Positions 16,271 through 25,441 of a stretch of 44,839 bases of DNA are shown in pieces. How positions within the stretch are numbered: the first letter of the stretch is position 1; every line of letters begins with the position of its first letter. A model generated the notes under the pieces. That model had not been told where the DNA came from and searched no databases. It saw only the letters and a program-made list of their open reading frames with translations. Origin of the DNA: Elusimicrobiota bacterium (GTDB taxonomy: Bacteria > Elusimicrobiota > Endomicrobiia > Endomicrobiales > JAPLKN01). The stretch is taken from the NCBI GenBank assembly GCA_026388075.1, contig JAPLKN010000108.1, forward strand, positions 1-44,839, read 5' to 3'. A program made the position numbers and the translations under genes.

Positions 16271-17250
16271 TTTTCTACGGCTTTCAAAACTTCTTCGGGT
16301 TTAATATCTATAAGACAGTCAATATTTTTGCATAGAGGTCTTTTTCTGCATGGAGAACATTGAAAATCATGGCTTAAAATAGAAGCATTTTTTGCTATCG
16401 GAGAAGTTTCTTTAACGTCTGAACCGCCAAATATGGCAACAACAGGAATCCCTAAAGCAGACGCAAGATGTACTGGCCCCGTATCTGGTCCAACAACTAT
16501 GCAACACTTTGATAAAATTGCCGCTAAAGTTTTGAGATCGGTTTTTTGAGATAAATCTACAACATTATTATTATTTGAAAAATCTAAAGGTGCTTTTTTA
16601 TCTCCTAAAATAATAACTTTATAATTCGGATAATTTGAATTTATCATTCTGATTAGTTGTTCAAAATATTTAATAGGCCATTGCTTTGCCTTACCTCGAG
16701 TTAAAGGAGCAATTCCTATAAGTTGATCAGAGTCATTAATTCCTTCTTCTTTTAATATGTCACTGGCCTTTTGTTTAATATTGTCATTTATTAAAATATT
16801 AAATTTTGGTTCAAAATTTCTTGAAGATAAAAAACGAACAACTTCCAGTGATCGAAAAACTGAATTCATAGATCTCTTCTCAGGAAATACTTCTTTATAA
16901 AATAGCCAGCTAAGTTCTTTCATTCCTGGAACGCCCAACTTTTTTTTAGCTCCGGAAAAAAATGGAATAAGGGCAGTCTTTAAGAGCCCCTGTAAATCAA
17001 TGATAAGGTCAAATTTTTCTTGTCTGACTTTTCTAATTATTCTTATAAGTTCTTTCAGTTTAAATCCGCTTTTTCTATTCCATACTATTTTTTCATCAAC
17101 TTGAGGGAAAAGATCTAATATATCAGACCAAATATCAAAAATTAGCCAAAAAATCTTAGCGCTTGGATATAGCTTCCTTAACGCAGTAAGCGTAGGATTT
17201 GAATGAATTATATCTCCCATTGAACTTGTTTTAATAATCAATATTTTCAT
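16258..17250 (-). CDS. family 9 glycosyltransferase (heptosyltransferase-like)
   Basis: A 330-aa GT9 enzyme with ILIIKTSSMGDIIHSNPTL at the N-terminus (catalytic Asp in MGDIIH) and VVGPDTGPVHLASALGIPVV in the donor domain. The C-terminus has a four-cysteine pattern, CSPC...C....C, also seen in the fused GT9 protein next door. In WaaC/WaaF-type proteins this region is structural. The gene lies between the fused GT9 (29-nt gap) and the short GT9 (13-nt overlap), consistent with successive core-sugar additions. Confidence 0.9.
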   Translation of the reverse strand: MKILIIKTSSMGDIIHSNPTLTALRKLYPSAKIFWLIFDIWSDILDLFPQVDEKIVWNRKSGFKLKELIRIIRKVRQEKFDLIIDLQGLLKTALIPFFSGAKKKLGVPGMKELSWLFYKEVFPEKRSMNSVFRSLEVVRFLSSRNFEPKFNILINDNIKQKASDILKEEGINDSDQLIGIAPLTRGKAKQWPIKYFEQLIRMINSNYPNYKVIILGDKKAPLDFSNNNNVVDLSQKTDLKTLAAILSKCCIVVGPDTGPVHLASALGIPVVAIFGGSDVKETSPIAKNASILSHDFQCSPCRKRPLCKNIDCLIDIKPEEVLKAVEKWIK

Positions 17251-17279
17251 ATATTTTAAGAAAAATATTAAGCTATAAA

Positions 17280-18977
17280 TTAATTCTCTGCGCGGACTTT
17301 ATTAAGTTGCTGCTTTATTGCTTGAAAGACTTCTTCTATAGAGATTAATTCCATACACTTTTTATTTTTACAGTTTCGTTTTCTACAAGGCTGACATTCT
17401 ACTTTATGCTGAATTACTATTGTTTTATTTCCAAAAGGGCCTGTTCTTTTTGCATTTGTTGGTCCAAGTATTGCAATTGAAGGCATATTTAAAGCATTAG
17501 CTATATGCATAGGGCCAGCTTCATTTGCCACAAAAATATTTACTTTGCTTAAAAGAGCTGCCAGCTCCTTCAAATTTAGTTGGTCAGTTAAATCTAAAAC
17601 CTTGCCCTTGACATTTGAAATAATCTCTTCATTTAATCCTTTTTCACCTGCGCCGCCCTCTTTTCCTCCAACCATAATAACCTGAGCATTTAATTCATTA
17701 ATTAATCTATTAATAAGCTCGGAATATCTTTCAGGGAACCATCTTCTTGAAATCCAGCCGCCACCGGGATGGATAGCTATAATAGGTTTTTCACTTGTTA
17801 TTTTATTTACGGCAAAAATATTTTGAATTTTATTTTTTACTTCTTCAGGAATAAATATACTAAACTCCAAACCCTTTGATTTACATTTAAGATATTTGGC
17901 CACTTCAAGATTTCGTTCGATACTATGAGCATCATTATTTGTAGATTTTATTTCTTTAGAAAAAAACCAAGATAATTCCCTCATCCCATTAGTTGAGCTT
18001 GAAGCAATTCTAAATTTAGCACCAGCAAATAAAACCATTATGGCCGACCTAGAAAGGCCGTGAAGATCTATACTTAAATCAATGTTTTTAGAACGAAAAT
18101 ATTGATACATTTTAATAAAATAACCTAAAGATATATCTTTCTTTTTCCATACTATTACTTCATCTATATCACTGTTTCCTTCCAATAAAGGTGCGCATCG
18201 CTCGTCAACAAAATAACCTATCCAAGCATGAGGATATTCTTTTCTTATGGCAGCAACCGTAGGCAAAGAAAAAACAATATCTCCTATTCTTGAAGGTTGG
18301 ATAATCAAAATTTTTGGTTTTGGGTGCTTTTTAAGATATTCCGCTAAATTATTTAACCAGTAATATTTGTGAGTAAATTCTGATAATTTATTAAGCTCAT
18401 CTTCAATCAATAGTGTTTTTTCATCAATATTATCATTTTTTTTGACTAAAATTGGATTTCCGTATGCTATTACTGCTTGAGAAAAAAGTTTAGGCCGTTC
18501 ATATTTATCCCAGGCTTTTTCAAATATAACTCTTCTTTTTGCAGCAGAACTTACCGGAATAATTGGCAATCCCGTTTTTTGTGCAAGAAATATTATGCCA
18601 GATTTAACTTTTTTATAAGGACCTTTTCCTCCATCAACTGCAAACGCAGCTGAATGACCTTTTTTTACATTAATTATCATTTCCACTAAAGATCTCTCAG
18701 CGCGTTTAGTAGATGAGCCCCGGACAGGCATATAACCAAACCGTCTTAGAATTCCTTTCTGAATTTCTCCGTCTTTTGAAAAAGATGACATGACAGTGAC
18801 TTTTTGTTTTCTATGGTAGAAGAAAGGAATTAGCTGTTCTCCGTGCCAAAATGCAAAAGCAAATCCTGAATGAGGTGGTCTTTTCCACCCTTCTTGGCTG
18901 TTCACTTCTCTTATACGCAGAGTTCTTCCAATAAAACTTATTAAAATATAACCGATAAAGGATAACAATTTTGTCAT
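17280..18977 (-). CDS. fused DUF374 acyltransferase-like / family 9 glycosyltransferase
   Basis: The 565-aa protein has two domains normally encoded separately. Residues 1 to about 205 are DUF374/COG2121 (lysophospholipid acyltransferase-like): FAFWHGEQ with His45, SSFSKDGE with Asp69, PVRGSSTKRA, and FAVDGGKGPYKKVKSGI. Residues about 222-565 are GT9: ILIIQPSRIGDIVFSLPT, GGGWISRRWFPERY, VANEAGPMHIANALNMPS, and the CQPC...C....C tail. The frame is continuous with no sign of an assembly join. It lies 3 nt after waaA, so the fusion probably acylates and glycosylates the same lipid A-core precursor. Confidence 0.85.
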   Translation of the reverse strand: MTKLLSFIGYILISFIGRTLRIREVNSQEGWKRPPHSGFAFAFWHGEQLIPFFYHRKQKVTVMSSFSKDGEIQKGILRRFGYMPVRGSSTKRAERSLVEMIINVKKGHSAAFAVDGGKGPYKKVKSGIIFLAQKTGLPIIPVSSAAKRRVIFEKAWDKYERPKLFSQAVIAYGNPILVKKNDNIDEKTLLIEDELNKLSEFTHKYYWLNNLAEYLKKHPKPKILIIQPSRIGDIVFSLPTVAAIRKEYPHAWIGYFVDERCAPLLEGNSDIDEVIVWKKKDISLGYFIKMYQYFRSKNIDLSIDLHGLSRSAIMVLFAGAKFRIASSSTNGMRELSWFFSKEIKSTNNDAHSIERNLEVAKYLKCKSKGLEFSIFIPEEVKNKIQNIFAVNKITSEKPIIAIHPGGGWISRRWFPERYSELINRLINELNAQVIMVGGKEGGAGEKGLNEEIISNVKGKVLDLTDQLNLKELAALLSKVNIFVANEAGPMHIANALNMPSIAILGPTNAKRTGPFGNKTIVIQHKVECQPCRKRNCKNKKCMELISIEEVFQAIKQQLNKVRAEN

Positions 18978-18980
18978 ATA

Positions 18981-20228
18981 TTATTTTAGAAGCGGCAGAA
19001 TCACTCCCATAATATTTTTAAGCGCTCCTTTTTGCTCAATAACGCACTCGTTAGCTTTCTTTCCAGATTCAATTAAAAGTCCTTTATCGGATAAAAGCTC
19101 TTCAGCTTTTTTGAAAAGTTCTGTTTCATCTCTCACTACGAATCCGCCACCTTTTTCTATCAATAAATTCGCTTCATTAGAGAAGTTTTCCATATGAGGG
19201 CCAAATAAAATTGCTTTTGAAAAACTTGCTGGCTCTATAGGGTTCTGTCCTCCTTTATTTGCAAGAGATCCTCCGACAAAGACAAGGTCAGCTATAGAAT
19301 AAAACTTCATTAGATCGCCAAAAGTATCTACCAGCAAACAATCAAAATCGTGAAAACTCTTTGAAGAATATAAAGAATAACTTATTCCTTTATATTTCAA
19401 ATATTTTCCTATCTCATTTATCCTGGAAATATACCTTGGAGCCAATACTAGTTTTAAATTATTGAATCTGTTCCTTAATAATTTCCACACATTTACAACT
19501 ATTTTTTCTTCTCCTTGCTTTGTACTTCCTGCGACAAGAATTATATCTGAATTAGAAATATTAACCTCATTTCTTGAAAAAGAAGGTGCTGCCAAATCTC
19601 TATCATACTTAATATTACCTGTTACAAATATCTTCTTTTCATCGCAACCTAAATTTTTAAATCTTTGAGCATCTTCGGAAGATCTTGCACAAATAATATC
19701 AATATTTTCAAAAATCCTTTTAAAGAAAAATTTAACCAGCTTATAAAAATAATACGTCTTTATAGACATCCTTCCATTAATAATTGCAATTTTTGCTTTA
19801 TGCCGTTTTACTTCTAGTATTAGAGCTGGCCACAATTCAGTTTCAACTAAAAATAGAGTCTTTAGTCTAATCTTTCTTAGAACCTTTTTGATAAAAAAAG
19901 AAAAATCAACCGGCACAAAGAAAACAAAATCGGCAATCTTTCTATTTTCAGCATATTCTCTTCCAGAAACAGTCATTGTTGTTAATATAGTAATATTTTC
20001 TTTTAGCTTACTTATCAAAGGCTCAACTGCCCTAACCTCTCCTATTGAAGCACAGTGGAACCATACAACATCCTTTTCAAATATGATTTTTCTAAAATTC
20101 CAAATACCCAGTCTTTCTTCCAATTTATAAAAAACTTCCTTTTTCAAGTTTTTAATATTTTTAATAATAAAATACGCAGATACTGGTACAAAAAAAATAA
20201 TAAAAAGTAAATCATATATAAATATCAT
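18981..20228 (-). CDS. waaA: 3-deoxy-D-manno-octulosonic acid (Kdo) transferase
   Basis: WaaA adds Kdo to lipid IVA and defines a Gram-negative LPS pathway. At 415 aa it has the usual single N-terminal membrane anchor (about residues 2-22), then FHCASIGEVRAVEPLI with the catalytic Glu. FLVETELWPALILE, VAGSTKQGEEKIV, FVGGSLANKGGQNPIEPA and FGPHMENF are family-typical donor and acceptor segments. Family members transfer one to several Kdo units; the number here is unknown. It is the first gene of the LPS block. Confidence 0.95.
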   Translation of the reverse strand: MIFIYDLLFIIFFVPVSAYFIIKNIKNLKKEVFYKLEERLGIWNFRKIIFEKDVVWFHCASIGEVRAVEPLISKLKENITILTTMTVSGREYAENRKIADFVFFVPVDFSFFIKKVLRKIRLKTLFLVETELWPALILEVKRHKAKIAIINGRMSIKTYYFYKLVKFFFKRIFENIDIICARSSEDAQRFKNLGCDEKKIFVTGNIKYDRDLAAPSFSRNEVNISNSDIILVAGSTKQGEEKIVVNVWKLLRNRFNNLKLVLAPRYISRINEIGKYLKYKGISYSLYSSKSFHDFDCLLVDTFGDLMKFYSIADLVFVGGSLANKGGQNPIEPASFSKAILFGPHMENFSNEANLLIEKGGGFVVRDETELFKKAEELLSDKGLLIESGKKANECVIEQKGALKNIMGVILPLLK

Positions 20229-20281
20229 TAAAATGCCTTTTTCAATAAAGTTTAGTTTGAATTGATTTGAAAATATTTTTG

Positions 20282-20303
20282 ATGCCTTTCAACTAAAAGG
20301 CAT
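20282..20303 (-). terminator. possible terminator hairpin after the MetH-activation-like gene
   Basis: ATGCCTTT and AAAGGCAT form an 8-bp stem with a 6-nt loop, 12 nt after the TAA of the upstream gene. On the minus strand it is followed by CAAAAATATTTT, which is not a clean U-tract, so termination may be partial. It separates the sec run from the waaA run. Confidence 0.35.
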
Positions 20304-20315
20304 AGGCAGGCTTAA

Positions 20316-20891
20316 TTATCTTTTCCCCTTTTTTATTGGTGTCCTGTAAATAATTCCGCAGGAAGAATAAATGGGATTTAAAACACCTTTTTCCGAAATA
20401 TTTATACCGACTTTCTCGCCGGATACAATTTCAAACATTTTGGGAAAGAGTTTTTTGGAATCCACATTATTACTTTTTGATATTTCGCAGTCTTCGCTCA
20501 GCGCTTCTTCTCTGATTAACCTTTCAATAAAGTTTAAAGACTGCTCAACACCTTCAAGGGCAATTGAATGAGCAATTGATTCTCCGGCCATATCTTTTCG
20601 GTCACGTATATCCTTAAGCTCGTTTTCTATTTTTTCTCCAACAGTTACGAAATAAGCAGTTGCAGCCACCCAATTTTCAGGCTGAGAAACTAGCACTTCT
20701 TTAGGAAATTTTTCTTTTGGAATAGTCTCATATATCGCAGCAGGAGTAATAAATTTCTGGTATCGCTTAGATTCTGTTTCAACTTTTTCTTCTATTTCAG
20801 AATTTATTTCCTGGATTTTAGTTGTTTTTTTGAGCAGTCTTATTATCTCCCTGCTTCTTAAATTTATCTTGAATTTTTTGATCTTTTTCAT
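20316..20891 (-). CDS. stand-alone MetH reactivation-domain-like protein
   Basis: This 191-aa protein resembles the C-terminal activation (AdoMet-binding) domain of B12-dependent methionine synthase, without the catalytic and cobalamin-binding parts. The clues are AATAYFVTVGEKIENELKDI, SIALEGVEQSLNFIERLI, and the end LFPKMFEIVSGEKVGINIS followed by GVLNPIYSSCGIIY. The last two recall the MetH iGv-LTes-am-P-SvsG pattern. In anaerobes such short proteins often serve corrinoid methyltransferases. Here it sits 6 nt after secF with no corrinoid gene beside it, so its partner is elsewhere. The family call is by motif only. Confidence 0.6.
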   Translation of the reverse strand: MKKIKKFKINLRSREIIRLLKKTTKIQEINSEIEEKVETESKRYQKFITPAAIYETIPKEKFPKEVLVSQPENWVAATAYFVTVGEKIENELKDIRDRKDMAGESIAHSIALEGVEQSLNFIERLIREEALSEDCEISKSNNVDSKKLFPKMFEIVSGEKVGINISEKGVLNPIYSSCGIIYRTPIKKGKR

Positions 20892-20897
20892 TGAGTT

Positions 20898-21851
20898 TCA
20901 GGCCTTTTTATACCCTTTCATGGAACTCATGGCATACTGCAGTCTTTTCTTTTTTCCTTCTTCCCATTCATAAACAAGAGCCGAACACACATAAATAGAC
21001 GAATAGGTCCCTATTACTACTCCCAAAATCATCGCAAAAGCAAAATCGTGCAAAACCTCGCCCCCTACGAAAAAAAGGACTACCACTACAATAAAAACGG
21101 TTAACGAAGTTATTATGGTTCTCGAAAGTGTTTGATTGATGCTTTTGTTCATTATTGACTTAAGGTTTTCTTTTGCAAGATATTTCAGGTTTTCCCGAAT
21201 ACGGTCAAAAACTACAATGGTATCGTTTATAGAATAACCTGCTATGGTTAAAAGTGCGGCAATAACTGTAAGAGTTATTTCCTTGCCAAAAAGAGAAAAT
21301 AATCCGAAAATCACGAAAACATCATGCATAATACCGATAACTCCTGCCATTCCCCATATACCGGCATGAAAACGAATACCGACATAAACAATAATACCAA
21401 GAAAAGCAAATATCAACGCATAGAAAGCTTGTTTGCTTAAATGTTTTCCAACCGCAGGTCCTACATATTCCGTCCGTTCAACATCAAACGGATTTTTGGC
21501 AAACTTCGCAGAAAAAGATTCGGTTACCTTCTTTGCAAATTCATCTTCATTAACATCAGATTTTTTTACACGGATAATAACTGAAGTTTTTCCTGTTTTA
21601 TCACGTGAACTCTGCAATTCAACGCTTTTTATTCCTGCAGAATCAAGCGCTGACCTGACATCAGCCATATTTAACTGCTGTTCAAATCCCACCTGCATAA
21701 GGATACCGCCGGAAAAATCAATACCGTAATTCGGCCCTTTAATTATTAGAGACGCTGCCCCTATAAGAACTAAAATCGCGGAAATAATAAAAAACAGATG
21801 CCTCTTACCGATAAAATCAATATTTGTGTTATGTAGAAACTTAAATTGCAC
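20898..21851 (-). CDS. secF: protein-export membrane protein SecF
   Basis: SecF with SecD uses proton motive force to drive late steps of Sec export. The 317-aa length is typical. There is a first membrane segment (residues about 18-38), the NYGIDSGGI-like YGIDFSGGILMQ periplasmic motif, then five C-terminal membrane helices with AGYSINDTIVVFDRIREN, the signature of SecF. The start is GTG, supported by GGGAGG 5 nt upstream. The gene follows secD by 11 nt, as in most bacteria. Confidence 0.97.
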   Translation of the reverse strand: MQFKFLHNTNIDFIGKRHLFFIISAILVLIGAASLIIKGPNYGIDFSGGILMQVGFEQQLNMADVRSALDSAGIKSVELQSSRDKTGKTSVIIRVKKSDVNEDEFAKKVTESFSAKFAKNPFDVERTEYVGPAVGKHLSKQAFYALIFAFLGIIVYVGIRFHAGIWGMAGVIGIMHDVFVIFGLFSLFGKEITLTVIAALLTIAGYSINDTIVVFDRIRENLKYLAKENLKSIMNKSINQTLSRTIITSLTVFIVVVVLFFVGGEVLHDFAFAMILGVVIGTYSSIYVCSALVYEWEEGKKKRLQYAMSSMKGYKKA

Positions 21852-21862
21852 AAATTCCTCCC

Positions 21863-23278
21863 TTAAAACTTAATTTTATGTATAAATCCTTGTTCAAAAA
21901 GAAAATCATATGTCATTTTTGTAAGTGTAATAGCGGTGAACATGCTTATAACTAAACCGATCGTAAGAGTTACAGCAAATCCTTTTATTGGCCCTGTTCC
22001 GAACTGAAAAAGAAACACGGCAGCGATAAGCGTAGTCAAATTTGAATCCAATATTGTTGAAAACGCCCTTTGGTAGCCGGCATCAACTGCAAGATGCGCG
22101 GTTTTTCCTACCGCAAGTTCTTCGCGAATACGCTCTAAAATTAAAACATTAGCATCTACAGCCATCGCCAATGTCAAAACTATACCTGCTATACCCGGTA
22201 AGGTAAGCGTAAAATGAAAATAAGCCATAACCCCAATAAGCACAAAAAGGTTTACTATGAGAGCCAGATCGGCAACCAATCCTTCAAACCGGTAATATAT
22301 AATCATAAAAAATAGCACCAAAAGGGTTCCTATTACCGCCGATGTTACACCCGTTCTAATAGAATCGTCTCCAAGAGTCGGGCCAACGGTTCTTTCTTCA
22401 ATTACATGTACAGGGGCAGGAAGCGCACCTGCTCTAAGCACTGTTGCAAGAAGCCTTGCTTCTTCGGCAGTAAAGTTTCCTTCAATAACTGCTTTCCCAT
22501 CAGGGATACGCGACCTAATAACCGGAGCAGACTGAACTATGCCGTCCAATACTATCGCCAGGTTTCTTTCAATGTTTCTTTCGGTTACATCAGAAAATAT
22601 TCTTCCGCCTTCCTTATTAAATTCAAGCGAAACGTGAGGATATCCAAACTCCCCTCCCAACTGAACTTTAGCGTTTACAAGATAAGCGCCCGTTATTTCC
22701 GGAGTTGATTTTAAAAGATAATATTGCTGTTCTTTTCCTTGAAAAATTGAAAAACCTTTAGGAATCATTTTAATAATTTCGGGGTATTTCTGGATTTCAT
22801 CCATAGTCGCATTTTTTGCGCGAAGTTTTTCTTGTATGTCGCCGATTGTTCTTCCCTCATCCACAAGACGAAACTCAAGCATGGCGGTTTTGCCTATAAG
22901 CTCTTTGGCTCTGGCGGGATCTTTGATGCCCGGCAGTTGAACCACTATCCAGCGTTCACCTTGTCTTGCTATTAAAGGCTCGGATACGCCGAACTGGTCA
23001 ATTCTGTTACGGATAATTTCTATTGCGCGATCAACCGCATCCTTAATATTTGCTCCTTCGTCAAGTTTGGAAGCGTCAAGCTCAAGCAAAAGATGAGTTC
23101 CGCCGCGAAGATCAAGACCTAAGTTTAGAACTTTCCCGACCATCTTATCTTTCTCTTTCTCAAGCTGGCTTCGCTCGGACGGGCTCATTCGATACCATTC
23201 AAAAGTCGGATAAATAAAATATCCCGCAAGCACAAGCACAAGTACGGCAACAAGCGCTTTAAGTTTCGTCTTAGACAT
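21863..23278 (-). CDS. secD: protein translocase subunit SecD
   Basis: The start is probably the second ATG at 23278 (MSKTKLKALVAVLVLVLAG), which has GGAG at a proper distance; the ATG at 23284 lies too close to it. The 471-aa protein has an N-terminal membrane helix, LGLDLRGGTHLLLELD at the start of the P1 domain, and six C-terminal helices with MAVDANVLILERIREEL, all SecD-typical. It lies between the GT39 gene and secF. The related yajC is 2 kb upstream, with an HD gene and a GT39 gene between. Confidence 0.97.
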   Translation of the reverse strand: MSKTKLKALVAVLVLVLAGYFIYPTFEWYRMSPSERSQLEKEKDKMVGKVLNLGLDLRGGTHLLLELDASKLDEGANIKDAVDRAIEIIRNRIDQFGVSEPLIARQGERWIVVQLPGIKDPARAKELIGKTAMLEFRLVDEGRTIGDIQEKLRAKNATMDEIQKYPEIIKMIPKGFSIFQGKEQQYYLLKSTPEITGAYLVNAKVQLGGEFGYPHVSLEFNKEGGRIFSDVTERNIERNLAIVLDGIVQSAPVIRSRIPDGKAVIEGNFTAEEARLLATVLRAGALPAPVHVIEERTVGPTLGDDSIRTGVTSAVIGTLLVLFFMIIYYRFEGLVADLALIVNLFVLIGVMAYFHFTLTLPGIAGIVLTLAMAVDANVLILERIREELAVGKTAHLAVDAGYQRAFSTILDSNLTTLIAAVFLFQFGTGPIKGFAVTLTIGLVISMFTAITLTKMTYDFLFEQGFIHKIKF

Positions 23279-23291
23279 AATCATTCTCCTT

Positions 23292-24743
23292 TCAATTAAC
23301 AGAAAATAAAACTGTTTCTTCTGTTTCTTTTATGATATTTAGAGGTTTGTTCAAAAATAGCGGATGCATTTTTTTAAACATTTCTTTTGACATAACAAAA
23401 TTATATTTGTTTTGGGACTTAATTTTATCAACTATTTCTTCAGGGGTGTTTTTGACCAGTCTTTTATCAGCATAAAACCACAAAAAGTTATTGTAATACG
23501 AAAACCATTTGTTTAGCGCTATAATATCTCCGTCAATTCTTTTAGCTTCTTCCAAGAACTGCATGTTCTTCAAATATTCTCTGGAATCAAGCGTCTTGGG
23601 AATAATAGGATAAAATAAATAAGAAACACTCAAAAGAGTTGTAATTATTATCAGCCAAAAAGCTGATTTTATTTTAATATTAAACTTAAAACCCTCAAAA
23701 GCTGCTGCGCTTATTAAAGCAAAAGGGACATAAAGCGGCACAATATAGTGATACTGTTTAACTTTAGCCGCTTGAAACATCAAAAAAGGAACAAACGCCC
23801 ACAAAAGAACAAAGATTATTTTTTTCCTTGATTCTATGTCTATACTTGAAAAACTTTTAATCCATTTATATATTCCAATAATTAAAAACGGAAGCCAAGG
23901 CCAGTAGTTTGAAACTAAAATCTCAAAATAAGCATACCAAGGATTTAACGAAGGATTGCCCGAATAAGTCGCAGGATATCCTTTTATGCCGGTCATTAAA
24001 GCAACGCTTAAATACTGGTCCAAGAAAGCTTTTTTGTACTTTAAATACATTATGATATGCCAAGGAGCTATTACTGCAACCGCCAACATTAAACCAAAGT
24101 AAAAATGAGGATTTAAAAGTATCTTAAATTCTTTTAACAGTAAAATAGCTAAAATTATTACCGCAAAAACAAATAAACCCGGAATCTGGCGGGTCATAAC
24201 TGCTAACCCTGCACAAAATCCCATAAGATAAAAATATATATTTTTCTTTTCTGACCGGGCCATCCAGAAAAAAATTAGCGTCAAAGAAAAAAATACGGCA
24301 AACGGCCCATCAGTCACTGCGCTTCTAGCATGATAAAGATATTGCTGAGTAAAAGTTAAAATCAATGCCGAAAAAAAAGCCGTATAATAATTAAAATATC
24401 TGTCAGCAAAAAAAAGAACAGCTAAAACACAGAGAAAACACAAAATCGCAGACGGAAGCTTCATTGCAAACGCATTAAATCCAAAGATCTTTCCTGAAAA
24501 AGCGTTCAGCCAGTAAAGCACAGGAGGTTTAGACGTATGGAAATCCGGCCCAAATGCATTTCTTGGCGTTAGATAATCTCCGGTCCTTGCCATTTCCCTG
24601 GCAACGCCTGAATAATAGCAGTCATCTCCGGCCAAGGGCATTTCACCGAGACGGTGGAAAATAACAATAAAAGAAACTATTATTGCAAAAACAAAAAGAA
24701 ACTTTTTTTCTGTTAAAAGTTTCTGAATGTCAGGAATAGTCAT
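23292..24743 (-). CDS. family 39-type glycosyltransferase (ArnT/PMT-like)
   Basis: A 483-aa GT-C membrane enzyme with about 11 helices. The first periplasmic loop holds MPLAGDDCYYSGVAREMART with the acidic pair expected to act in catalysis, then FHTSKPPVLYWLNAF, the ArnT-like P-P-Y-W motif. These enzymes use polyprenyl-phosphate sugars to modify lipid A or proteins. It is inserted between yajC/HD and secD, 7 nt before secD, breaking an otherwise common order. Whether it modifies lipid A (with the LPS block) or a protein is not shown by the sequence. Confidence 0.85.
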   Translation of the reverse strand: MTIPDIQKLLTEKKFLFVFAIIVSFIVIFHRLGEMPLAGDDCYYSGVAREMARTGDYLTPRNAFGPDFHTSKPPVLYWLNAFSGKIFGFNAFAMKLPSAILCFLCVLAVLFFADRYFNYYTAFFSALILTFTQQYLYHARSAVTDGPFAVFFSLTLIFFWMARSEKKNIYFYLMGFCAGLAVMTRQIPGLFVFAVIILAILLLKEFKILLNPHFYFGLMLAVAVIAPWHIIMYLKYKKAFLDQYLSVALMTGIKGYPATYSGNPSLNPWYAYFEILVSNYWPWLPFLIIGIYKWIKSFSSIDIESRKKIIFVLLWAFVPFLMFQAAKVKQYHYIVPLYVPFALISAAAFEGFKFNIKIKSAFWLIIITTLLSVSYLFYPIIPKTLDSREYLKNMQFLEEAKRIDGDIIALNKWFSYYNNFLWFYADKRLVKNTPEEIVDKIKSQNKYNFVMSKEMFKKMHPLFLNKPLNIIKETEETVLFSVN

Positions 24744-24746
24744 ATA

Positions 24747-25430
24747 TTATAGCAGCTTCCTTTCGTTAACTATTAATTCAAAATTGCAGCCCAAAAATTT
24801 TGCCGCGCGCCGGCACATAATCATGCGCGACATAAATATCTCAAAATATTCCATTACTTGTGAAATCTTTGTGTCTATGGTCAAATCCAAAGTTATAACT
24901 TTTTTTCTTCCGTCAACTTTTAAAAAAGATCGTTCCGCAGCATAATTTACCCTGTCGTGTATGTCTGCCCCTATCATGCTGGGGTTTCTTACACGAGTTT
25001 TGTGCACATCTGATTTATCGGCTAAAATCAGTGCTGCAGCTATAGGATTTACCGGCTCGCCGATTTCTTCCTCATGGTTTCCTATAGCAGAAATTATCAT
25101 CGCGATTTCATCGGCAGTCGCGCCCATCTGGCTTAGGATTTTCATCGCTATTAATGCTGCCGACTGGCCATGGTCCTGCCTATTAACAACGTTTCCGATA
25201 TCGTGCAAATATCCCGCAATTCCGGCAAGTTCCGGTAAAGGTTCAGGAAAGTTCAAATGAGTAAGGGTATTATGCGCAACCGAAGCAACAAGGCTGACAT
25301 GCCTAAAGCCGTGTTCAGTATAGCCCACGGCGCCAAGATACTCATTAGCTGCCGTGATAAAATTATTTGCCAGCTGATTTTTCTTTACTTTTTCAAGGGT
25401 TATACCAGAATAATTATGAATATCTTTCAT
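24747..25430 (-). CDS. HD-domain phosphohydrolase-like protein (paralogue 1)
   Basis: The 227-aa protein has HD-superfamily metal ligands: His44 (HGFRHVSL), His76-Asp77 (GYLHDIGN), His87, His119 (IGNHEE) and Asp138 (ADKSDVHKTRV). This arrangement suggests a two-metal site. A C-terminal extension (about residues 165-227: LTIDTKISQVMEYFEIF, then MCRRAAKFLGC) is shared with paralogue 2 (26976-27644). No signal peptide or other domain is visible. Substrate is unknown; nucleotides or cyclic dinucleotides are guesses from the superfamily. It lies 11 nt after yajC and 3 nt before GT39. Confidence 0.8.
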   Translation of the reverse strand: MKDIHNYSGITLEKVKKNQLANNFITAANEYLGAVGYTEHGFRHVSLVASVAHNTLTHLNFPEPLPELAGIAGYLHDIGNVVNRQDHGQSAALIAMKILSQMGATADEIAMIISAIGNHEEEIGEPVNPIAAALILADKSDVHKTRVRNPSMIGADIHDRVNYAAERSFLKVDGRKKVITLDLTIDTKISQVMEYFEIFMSRMIMCRRAAKFLGCNFELIVNERKLL

Positions 25431-25441
25431 TGATTGCTATT

